From the NCBI GenBank assembly GCA_020054175.1, contig JAGVLR010000062.1, forward strand, positions 1-9,277: a stretch of DNA of 9,277 nt, written 5' to 3'. The notes beneath the pieces were generated by a model that saw only the letters and a program-made list of their open reading frames with translations, was not told where the DNA came from and made no database searches. The DNA comes from Candidatus Dadabacteria bacterium (GTDB lineage: Bacteria; Desulfobacterota_D; UBA1144; Nemesobacterales; UBA2774). A program made the translations under genes and the position numbers. Below are positions 1-5,058 of this stretch, in pieces. Numbering within the stretch: the stretch's first letter is position 1; every line of letters begins with the position of its first letter.

Positions 1-2
1 AT

Positions 3-305
3 CCGGCGAAGATGCTGGAGTCCGTCGGGCGCGGGGCCGCGGCATCGTGGATGCTGGACAATATAGCGCCGAGAATTCTAAAGGGAGATTTCAATCCCGG
101 GTTTTACGTCGAGCATTTCATAAAGGATATGGGCATTGCGCTCGCCGAGGCCGAGAGGATGGACCTCGTTCTGCCGGGGCTTGCGCTCGTACGGGAGCTT
201 TACGTTGCGGCAAAGGCGCAGGGACACGGGAGAAAAGGGACACAGGCGCTTATACTGGCCCTGGAAGCGATATCGGAGATAAAACGGAAAAGGCTCAAAA
301 AATAA
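3..305 (+). CDS. C-terminal part of a beta-hydroxyacid dehydrogenase (HIBADH / tartronate-semialdehyde reductase family), 5' truncated
   Basis: The reading frame is open from the left edge to a TAA at 303-305, so only about the last 100 residues are seen. The segment has the signature of the all-helical C-terminal domain (NAD_binding_11) of 3-hydroxyisobutyrate dehydrogenase and 2-hydroxy-3-oxopropionate reductase: small residues GAAAS, then PRILKGDFNPGF, then HFIKDMGIALAEAE, matching the family's GDF.PGF...H..KDL..AL pattern. Family members reduce or oxidise short beta-hydroxyacids with NAD(P)H in the cytosol. The N-terminal Rossmann domain and the catalytic lysine lie upstream of the window, so substrate and cofactor cannot be judged. 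The Lys/Arg-rich end (KRKRLKK) is ordinary. The next gene on this strand starts 92 nt downstream; co-transcription is possible but unproven. Confidence 0.88.
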   Translation, partial: PAKMLESVGRGAAASWMLDNIAPRILKGDFNPGFYVEHFIKDMGIALAEAERMDLVLPGLALVRELYVAAKAQGHGRKGTQALILALEAISEIKRKRLKK

Positions 306-397
306 CCCGTGCTAAGGACCGGATTGGTGTTATATTTCAATTTGCCGGAGGACTGCAGCAAGGCGTCCCGGCAATAAAAGGTGAGGATGAAACTGAA

Positions 398-622
398 ATG
401 AAGAATATCTTATTTGCGCTTCTGGTTCTTATGATGCCGCTCGGCTATTCGTGCGCTACGATAGACGCGCCCGCTGAGCCTGCGGACACCGACACTCTCG
501 AGAACCGGGTCGAGCCGAAGTATCTCGAAAAAGAATACAATCCCGAGGTCGAAGAAGAGATCGAATCCGACATATCGCCCCTCGAAACGCAGATGCAGGA
601 AGACCAGCCGCTCTTTAAATAA
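398..622 (+). CDS. Small acidic putative lipoprotein, 74 aa, function unknown
   Basis: I do not recognise this protein. I chose the ATG at 398 because it is preceded by a Shine-Dalgarno-like GGTGAGG (380-386) and gives a plausible secretion signal: Lys2, a hydrophobic stretch over residues 4-15, then a cysteine at position 19 (LGYSC). The -1 Ser is allowed in a lipobox, but Gly at -3 is unusual, so lipidation is likely rather than certain. The frame remains open upstream to about 47, but that part overlaps the dehydrogenase gene in another frame and is not credible as coding. The 55 residues after the Cys contain 17 Asp/Glu against 4 Lys/Arg, with a glutamate run near residues 52-54 and no conserved fold that I can name. 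The protein looks disordered and strongly negative. It ends 33 nt before the convergent glutaminyl cyclase gene. It could also be a short exported non-lipidated peptide. Confidence 0.6.
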   Translation: MKNILFALLVLMMPLGYSCATIDAPAEPADTDTLENRVEPKYLEKEYNPEVEEEIESDISPLETQMQEDQPLFK

Positions 623-655
623 AGCGGGTGAGATTGTGAATCAGGGATGCGTTTT

Positions 656-1513
656 CTATTCGGCTTCGGTAGTTCCGGCCGGCACAATGCGTATCTCGTA
701 GAGCTTCGGCCAGAGCTTGCCTGTGACGAAGAGCCTCTTGCCGCCGGGGTCGTATGCTATGCCGTTCAAAACGTCTTCGCCGCCTTTCCGGTCCTTTTTG
801 GGAAGGAGGCCGGAGAGATCTATCCATCCCTTTACCCGTCCCGTTTCAGGATCGATCCTCGCGATCCTGTCGCTCCCCCAGAGATTGGCGAATATCTCGC
901 CCTCTACATATTCGAGCTCGTTGAGACTCTGCACAGGGCCTGATTCGTCGTAGACTTCGAGCGTCCCGGTTTCTTTGAACGTGGCCGAGTCGAGGTATCT
1001 GAGGACGGCAGTGCCGTCACTCATTATGAGGTTCCTTCCGTCGTAAGTGAGGCCCCAGCCTTCGCCGGGATAGGTGAAGGTCTGGAGGAGGTCGAACGTG
1101 TTCTTGTCGTAGACGAGACCCTTCCGCGACCGCCACGTTATCTGGATGATCTTGTTCCCGACTATGGCCGCGCCCTCGCCGAAGTGAGTATTGTCGAGGT
1201 TCCGAATCTTGAGGACCTCGCCCGTTTTGAGGTCCACCTTTCGGAGCGACGACTGGCCGTGCCTGCCCGTGCTTTCGTAGAGGACGCCGTCCTCGAAGAG
1301 GAGGCCCTGTGTGAAGGCGGACGTGTCGTGAGGGTAGGAGGCGATCACTTCATATCTATAGATGGGGATACCCGGCTTCTCCTCCGCCCATGCGCCGGGG
1401 GCCAAGTGCCCCGCAAGCAGGACGAGGAGGGCAGGGAGGTAGGCGGATATCAGGAGTTTCCAGCTCCGGCCCGGTTTATCTCTATCGAAATATGCGGGTC
1501 TTGTATACGCCAC
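656..1513 (-). CDS. Secreted glutaminyl-peptide cyclotransferase (Glu_cyclase_2, beta-propeller type)
   Basis: This 285-aa protein converts N-terminal glutamine of peptides to pyroglutamate with release of ammonia. The family is the plant/bacterial five-bladed propeller glutaminyl cyclase, unrelated to the zinc enzyme of animals. Family hallmarks run in order: FTQGL (67-71), YESTG (79-83), FGEG (111-114), EGWGLT (151-156), SDG (165-167), LNELE (197-201), ANLW (209-212), LNGIA (249-253) and GKLWPKLYE (265-273). Residues 1-19 are basic, 20-37 hydrophobic, and AWA (41-43) followed by EE is a good signal peptidase I site, so the mature enzyme is periplasmic or secreted. The start is a GTG at 1513-1511. 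An in-frame TAG two codons upstream makes it the earliest possible start, but I see no clear ribosome-binding site before it. The gene stands alone, divergent from the outer-membrane barrel gene and sharing its 166-nt upstream region. Confidence 0.92.
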   Translation of the reverse strand: MAYTRPAYFDRDKPGRSWKLLISAYLPALLVLLAGHLAPGAWAEEKPGIPIYRYEVIASYPHDTSAFTQGLLFEDGVLYESTGRHGQSSLRKVDLKTGEVLKIRNLDNTHFGEGAAIVGNKIIQITWRSRKGLVYDKNTFDLLQTFTYPGEGWGLTYDGRNLIMSDGTAVLRYLDSATFKETGTLEVYDESGPVQSLNELEYVEGEIFANLWGSDRIARIDPETGRVKGWIDLSGLLPKKDRKGGEDVLNGIAYDPGGKRLFVTGKLWPKLYEIRIVPAGTTEAE

Positions 1514-1568
1514 AGGCTAATATACTAGCCGGTTTTCACGGTAATTTCCCATAGCTCTTTCTCGCCTC

Positions 1569-1597
1569 TTGATACAAACCGCGCCTTATTATATTTT
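1569..1597 (+). promoter_or_regulatory. Possible promoter of the outer-membrane barrel gene
   Basis: TTGATA (1569-1574) is separated by 17 nt from TATTTT (1592-1597), a moderate sigma-70-like pair that would place the start inside the palindrome at 1591-1616. An alternative -10 box is TATTAT at 1587-1592. It lies one base before the TTTTTAG half-site, the same offset as the -10 box of the downstream operon, but has no good -35 at 17 nt. Which box is used cannot be decided by eye. Confidence 0.4.
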
Positions 1598-1616
1598 TAG
1601 TCTAGCCTAAAAATAT
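1591..1616. promoter_or_regulatory. Palindromic operator, site 1 (predicted DtxR/MntR-family binding site)
   Basis: Perfect 10-bp arms ATATTTTTAG and CTAAAAATAT flank a 6-nt centre TCTAGC. The central CTAG is itself symmetric, so 24 of 26 positions obey dyad symmetry. The core TTTTTAG-N4-GCCTAAAAA recurs at 2568-2587 in front of the DtxR/MntR-family gene. Size and TTAGG/CCTAA-like half-sites resemble known DtxR-family boxes. It lies 63 nt before the barrel-gene ATG and 77 nt before the divergent glutaminyl cyclase start, so it could act on either or both. Confidence 0.72.
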
Positions 1617-1662
1617 AGTTGACTGTGCGTCATAATATTTTGAGCCTATGCTCATACAGGTA

Positions 1663-1670
1663 AGAAGGAG
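1663..1670 (+). promoter_or_regulatory. Ribosome-binding site that fixes the barrel-gene start
   Basis: AGAAGGAG lies 9 nt before the ATG at 1680. It supports this start over an in-frame GTG at 1743, which would give a shorter signal peptide but has no Shine-Dalgarno sequence. Confidence 0.7.
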
Positions 1671-1679
1671 AAAGGGAAG

Positions 1680-2525
1680 ATGATCGACATTAAGGACAGA
1701 AACAAGCCGGGGGGAGTAAAGAGTCTGCACTTGAGCCGGCGCGTGCAAAGCGTTTCGGCCGGGAGGGCGCTTGCGATACCGATACTCGTTCTGTTTCAGC
1801 TCCTGGGTTTTATAGCGGAGGCGGAAGCCGTGGGCGGCGTATCGAATTCGAAGGTCAACGTTCTCAGCGCGGATACGGTCGCGAAGGGGCACATAGAGCT
1901 GGAGCCGTATTTCTCGGCGGAATTTATCGACGACAGGCACAAGAGGAAGAGATACGGCGGAGGGCTCAGGGTGACGCCGGGGGTTCTGGATTTTCTCGAA
2001 GTCGGCGTGAGCGTCAATTACCTCAACGTGGAGGATGCGAACCTCATACAGGCGAAGAACGATTTCGGGGATATACATGCCGGGATGAAGCTCAAGTTTA
2101 TAGACGAGGGGGAGGGGAACCCGTTTTCGCTCGCCTACGTAGCGGGCGTGATCTTCCCGGTGGGGGACGGGGCGGAATGGGTCGTCGAGCCAGCAGGCCT
2201 GGCTTTGACGAAGAATTTCACCGACAGGTTTTCTCTCGATTCGGATTTTGCAGTCGGCCTCGTCGAGGGGGGCTCGTGGAGCCTCGTCACGAATACCGGC
2301 CTCGGCTATTACGTGACACCGTGGCTCCAGGCTGTCGTCGAGGGGGCTTACGCATTCGAGAGCGTGAGCGGCGGGGGAGACGTTTCGATAATAAATGTTA
2401 CGGGGGGCTTTACGGCCGACGTCGCCGAATGGCTCACCGTCATCGTTGGCGTGACGCCGGACCTGTACGTGAAAAACGAGGACAGGATGGTCGTCCTCAC
2501 GGCGGCGTTTACCTTTGCTTTCTGA
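1680..2525 (+). CDS. Outer-membrane beta-barrel protein (phenol MetA-pathway-like porin/transporter family), candidate metal channel
   Basis: This 281-aa protein has a long basic N-region, a hydrophobic segment at 31-45 and an AEAEA cleavage site near residue 50, leaving a mature chain of about 231 residues. The mature part alternates hydrophobic and polar residues in short amphipathic strands separated by acidic turns. It contains NDFGDIHAGMKLKF (127-140), like the GxGD...G.K..F pattern of PF13557 'MetA-pathway of phenol degradation' barrels, and ends FTFAF, with the terminal phenylalanine that the BAM complex recognises. The length suits a barrel of about 10-12 strands. Family assignment is by pattern, and the PF13557 name does not imply phenol metabolism. 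Palindrome site 1 upstream matches the one controlling the metal-transport operon that begins 82 nt after this stop. I infer a metal-repressed outer-membrane channel or receptor, analogous in role to Bradyrhizobium MnoP. No plug domain or TonB box is visible, so it is not a TonB-dependent receptor. Confidence 0.8.
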   Translation: MIDIKDRNKPGGVKSLHLSRRVQSVSAGRALAIPILVLFQLLGFIAEAEAVGGVSNSKVNVLSADTVAKGHIELEPYFSAEFIDDRHKRKRYGGGLRVTPGVLDFLEVGVSVNYLNVEDANLIQAKNDFGDIHAGMKLKFIDEGEGNPFSLAYVAGVIFPVGDGAEWVVEPAGLALTKNFTDRFSLDSDFAVGLVEGGSWSLVTNTGLGYYVTPWLQAVVEGAYAFESVSGGGDVSIINVTGGFTADVAEWLTVIVGVTPDLYVKNEDRMVVLTAAFTFAF

Positions 2526-2537
2526 AGCGGAAAGCGC

Positions 2538-2566
2538 TTGACAGAGGAGGCCCGGGACAATAAAAT
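2538..2566 (+). promoter_or_regulatory. Strong sigma-70-like promoter of the regulator/ABC transporter operon
   Basis: A perfect -35 box TTGACA (2538-2543) is followed after exactly 17 nt by TAAAAT (2561-2566), five of six matches to TATAAT. Transcription would begin near 2572-2574, inside the palindrome at 2567-2588. This is the classic layout for repression of a strong promoter by an operator over the start site. It lies just after the barrel-gene stop, so the operon has its own promoter even if some read-through occurs. Confidence 0.75.
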
Positions 2567-2588
2567 GTTTTTAGATATGCCTAAAAAC
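2567..2588. promoter_or_regulatory. Palindromic operator, site 2 (predicted autoregulatory DtxR/MntR-family site)
   Basis: Arms GTTTTTAG and CTAAAAAC (8 bp, perfect) surround the centre ATATGC, so 18 of 22 positions obey dyad symmetry. It shares TTTTTAG-N4-GCCTAAAAA with the site at 1594-1613. It starts one base after the -10 box and covers the expected transcription start, 18 nt before the regulator's ATG. This position predicts repression of the whole operon by its first gene product. Confidence 0.8.
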
Positions 2589-2606
2589 CTCTTTAGGAGC
2601 TGTTAA

Positions 2607-3284
2607 ATGTATACGGAATCGATTGAAAATTATCTGAAAGCGATATACGAGATACAGAAGGAAAAGGGGAAGGTTTCGACGAACGCCCTTTCGGAGAAGC
2701 TCGGGGTCGCCCCGGCGTCGGTTACGAGCATGATAAAGAAGCTCTCCGAGAAAAAGCTGATAACGCACAAGCGTTACCAGGGCGTGATGCTGACGGGCGC
2801 CGGACAGAAGATAGCACTTGAAGTAATCAGGCATCACAGGCTCGTCGAGCTTTACCTCGCCGAGGCCCTCGGCGTGCCGTGGGACAAGGTTCACGACGAG
2901 GCGGAAAAATGGGAGCACATACTCTCGGAGGACCTCGAGGACAGGATGGACGCCGTGCTCGGGTATCCGACTCGCGACCCTCACGGCTCTCCGATACCGA
3001 GCAGGGACGGGACTCTCGTCGAGCTCGATTCGATACCGCTCGCCGATCTCAGCCCGGGACAGTCGGGCGTGGTGGCGGAGGTAAGCGACCACGATCCGAG
3101 CCTCCTCAGGTATATAGGCGGCATGGGGCTTTACCCGCATACGAGCGTTAAGGTCGTCGCAGTCGAGCTGTTCAGCGGGCCGATAACCGTTAAGGTCGGC
3201 GACGAGAAACACATACTCGGAGCGGAGGCGGCGCAGTACGTATTCATCACCGATATAAAAGGAAAACCACAGGGGGATTCGTGA
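2607..3284 (+). CDS. mntR: DtxR/MntR-family metal-dependent transcriptional repressor, three-domain type
   Basis: This 225-aa regulator has an N-terminal winged helix (about 4-65, with ESIENYLKAIYEI and VAPASVTSMIKKL), a metal-binding dimerisation domain (about 66-135, with RHHRLVELYL, HDEAEKWEH and PHGSPIP) and a C-terminal SH3/FeoA-like domain (about 145-218). By alignment from memory to DtxR and Bacillus MntR, the ligands visible are His77, Glu81, His96, Glu100, Glu103 and His104. Glu100 replaces the DtxR cysteine, as in manganese-type regulators. However, residue 8 is Asn and residue 11 is Lys where Bacillus MntR has Asp8 and Glu11, so metal preference is open and the mntR symbol is provisional; TroR or a zinc/iron sensor is possible. 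The ATG at 2607 has TAGGAG (2594-2599) 7 nt upstream. It is the first gene of the transporter operon, ends 1 nt before the next start, and sits behind a matching palindrome, so autoregulation is expected. Confidence 0.92.
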   Translation: MYTESIENYLKAIYEIQKEKGKVSTNALSEKLGVAPASVTSMIKKLSEKKLITHKRYQGVMLTGAGQKIALEVIRHHRLVELYLAEALGVPWDKVHDEAEKWEHILSEDLEDRMDAVLGYPTRDPHGSPIPSRDGTLVELDSIPLADLSPGQSGVVAEVSDHDPSLLRYIGGMGLYPHTSVKVVAVELFSGPITVKVGDEKHILGAEAAQYVFITDIKGKPQGDS

Positions 3285-3285
3285 A

Positions 3286-4263
3286 ATGAGAGTCAGGCCG
3301 TTACTGACGGTTTTAATATTAACATTGGGGACATTGGGGACATTGGGATTTGCCGGATTGGGGCTCGCCGGATGCTCTTCGAACAGCGGGGAGCAGGAAA
3401 AAAAAGCGGGCGTGCTCGAAGTCGTGGCAACGACGGGAATGATCGCCGACACCGCGAAGGTGGTCGGCGGGGAGCACGTGAACGTGAAGGGGCTCATGGG
3501 GCCGGGGGTCGATCCTCACCTCTACAAGGCGAGCGCCGGGGACGTGGCGACGCTGTCGCGCGCGGACGTCATCCTTTATAACGGGCTTCACCTCGAAGGG
3601 AAGATGTCGGAAGTCTTTGAGCAGATGCAGAAGCGCGGCATAAGGACCGTCGCCGTTACGGACGGGATAGACAGGGGTATTCTGCTTGCGCCGCCACAGT
3701 TCGGCGGCAATTACGATCCGCACGTGTGGTTCGACGTTTCGCTGTGGATGAAGGTCGTCGAGGACGTGAGGGACGGATTGGCCGAGGCCGACCCCGGTAA
3801 TGCGGATGCCTACAGGGCCAACGCCACAGCTTACCTCGCCGAGCTCAAGGAGCTGGACAGCTACGTCAGGACGAAGGCCGCCCAGGTGCCCGAGGACAAA
3901 AGGGTGCTCATTACGGCCCACGACGCGTTCAATTATTTCGGCCGCGCGTACGGGTTCGAGGTGAAGGGTCTTCAGGGCATAAGCACCGAAGCCGAAGCGG
4001 GCACGGCGGACGTTCAGGCCCTTGCCGCGTTCATCGTCGAGAGGAAGATACCGGCGATATTCGTCGAGACTTCCGTTCCTCCTAAGTACATCGAAGCCGT
4101 AAAGGCGGCCGCCGAGGCCAGGGGGTTTAAGGTGAAGGTCGGCGGGTCTCTCTATTCGGACGCGCTCGGGAACCCGGGTTCCGATGCAGGAACGTACACA
4201 GGCATGGTGCGGAGCAATATAGATACGATTACGAACGCCCTTTTAGACGGGGGGCAGTCCTGA
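3286..4263 (+). CDS. troA: TroA-type metal ABC transporter substrate-binding lipoprotein
   Basis: This 325-aa cluster-9 (ZnuA/TroA/PsaA, PF01297) solute-binding protein captures Mn, Zn or Fe ions in the periplasm for the ABC transporter encoded next. Residues 1-29 form a lipoprotein signal ending in LAG before Cys30. The expected metal ligands are His78 (VDPHLY), His146 (DPHVWFD), His212 (TAHDAFNYFG) and Asp292 (YSDALG). This His-His-His-Asp set matches TroA; PsaA/MntC-type manganese proteins have Glu at the third position. The His-rich acidic loop typical of ZnuA is absent. The C-terminal half (VKGLQGIST, FVETSVPPK, GTY.GMV..NIDTI) also follows TroA closely. AGGGGG (3271-3276) lies 9 nt before the ATG, and the gene begins 1 nt after the regulator stop. 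The signal peptide contains a threefold Thr-Leu-Gly repeat encoded by perfect 9-bp DNA repeats. The exact metal is not determinable here. Confidence 0.93.
   Translation: MRVRPLLTVLILTLGTLGTLGFAGLGLAGCSSNSGEQEKKAGVLEVVATTGMIADTAKVVGGEHVNVKGLMGPGVDPHLYKASAGDVATLSRADVILYNGLHLEGKMSEVFEQMQKRGIRTVAVTDGIDRGILLAPPQFGGNYDPHVWFDVSLWMKVVEDVRDGLAEADPGNADAYRANATAYLAELKELDSYVRTKAAQVPEDKRVLITAHDAFNYFGRAYGFEVKGLQGISTEAEAGTADVQALAAFIVERKIPAIFVETSVPPKYIEAVKAAAEARGFKVKVGGSLYSDALGNPGSDAGTYTGMVRSNIDTITNALLDGGQS
3322..3348 (+). repeat. Threefold 9-bp tandem repeat inside the TroA signal peptide
   Basis: ACATTGGGG occurs at 3322-3330 and 3331-3339, and as ACATTGGGA at 3340-3348. It is in frame and encodes Thr-Leu-Gly three times (residues 13-21) in the hydrophobic core of the lipoprotein signal. 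Gain or loss of a unit would change the signal by three residues without a frameshift. Confidence 0.9.
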
Positions 4264-4280
4264 CAAGGACGGGCAAGACT

Positions 4281-5057
4281 ATGCCTAACGCAATAGAAGT
4301 CGAAGACCTTACAGTCGCCTACGGAGAGAAGCCGGTCCTCTGGGACGTGGACCTCACGGTGCCGAGGGGCGTTCTAATGGCCGTGGTCGGCCCGAACGGC
4401 GCGGGGAAGACGACGCTTATAAAGTCAGTTCTCAACCTTGTCGGCAAGGCCGCCGGGCAGGTGCTGATTTATGGAAAATCCTATCCCGAGGTGCGCCGCC
4501 TCGTGGCATACGTGCCGCAGAGGGGGAGCGTCGACTGGGACTTCCCGACGAGCGTCGAGGACGTCGTGATGATGGGCCGGTACGGCGCGCTCGGTTGGTT
4601 CCGAAAGCCCGGTGCGAAGGAACGCGGGCTCGCGGCCGCCGCGCTGGAAAAAGTCGGAATGGCGCGTTTCGCCGGGCGGCAGATAAGCCAGCTCTCGGGC
4701 GGGCAGCAGCAGAGGGTTTTCCTCGCGCGAGCGCTCGTACAGGACGCGGACGTCTACCTCATGGACGAGCCGTTCCAGGGTGTGGACGCGACGACGGAAA
4801 GGGCGATAGTCGCGCTACTACAGGAACTGAGAGCAGCCGGAAAAACCGTCGTCGTGGTGCATCACGACCTCCAGACTGTCCCCGAGTATTTTGACTGGGC
4901 CACCCTTCTTAATGTCCGGCTGATAGCGAGCGGCCCCGTCGAGCGGGTCTTCACCGACGATAACCTACGGCTCACTTACGGCGGGCACGTCTCTTTCATA
5001 AGGCGCCCGGCAGAAGCCAATGGAAACCCCGGAATGACGGGGGAAAGAGGGCTTTAA
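4281..5057 (+). CDS. troB: Metal ABC transporter ATP-binding protein (TroB/ZnuC/MntA type)
   Basis: This 258-aa ATPase powers metal import through the two permeases downstream. All nucleotide-binding motifs are intact: Walker A GPNGAGKTT (37-45), Q-loop Gln80, signature LSGGQ (138-142), Walker B VYLMDEP (158-164, catalytic Glu163), D-loop GVDA (167-170) and switch His195. The sequence around PQRGSVDWDFPTSVEDVVMMGR (79-100) is typical of manganese/zinc cluster-9 ATPases. Length is normal. The gene starts 17 nt after the TroA stop; AAGGA at 4265-4269 is the likely ribosome-binding site. The C-terminal tail from about 243 is Gly/Pro-rich and probably flexible. Confidence in the family is very high; the metal is inferred only from neighbours. 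Confidence 0.95.
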   Translation: MPNAIEVEDLTVAYGEKPVLWDVDLTVPRGVLMAVVGPNGAGKTTLIKSVLNLVGKAAGQVLIYGKSYPEVRRLVAYVPQRGSVDWDFPTSVEDVVMMGRYGALGWFRKPGAKERGLAAAALEKVGMARFAGRQISQLSGGQQQRVFLARALVQDADVYLMDEPFQGVDATTERAIVALLQELRAAGKTVVVVHHDLQTVPEYFDWATLLNVRLIASGPVERVFTDDNLRLTYGGHVSFIRRPAEANGNPGMTGERGL

Positions 5058-5058
5058 G

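Noticed and set aside
47..397. Upstream extension of the small lipoprotein frame as one 191-aa protein
   Set aside because: It overlaps the dehydrogenase end in another frame, is Arg/Gly-rich as expected of a shadow frame, and hides the ATG at 398 that has a ribosome-binding site and a signal sequence.
1515..1530. GGCTA-N6-TAGCC inverted repeat next to the cyclase GTG
   Set aside because: Only 5-bp arms, no match to the two TTTTTAG-type operators, and no copy elsewhere in the window; too weak to call a site or a functional hairpin.
1619..1652. TTGACT ... TATGCT as a second barrel-gene promoter
   Set aside because: The spacing between the boxes is 22 nt, too long for a sigma-70 promoter.
1602..2078. 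Minus-strand frame opposite the start of the barrel gene
   Set aside because: It crosses the operator and ribosome-binding site and shows no recognisable protein features.
2571..3497. Long open frame (308 aa) on the minus strand opposite the regulator and TroA genes
   Set aside because: The plus strand has clear family motifs here. The minus frame is Arg/His/Leu-rich with no domain pattern and reads back through the promoter/operator, as expected of the antisense of GC-rich genes.
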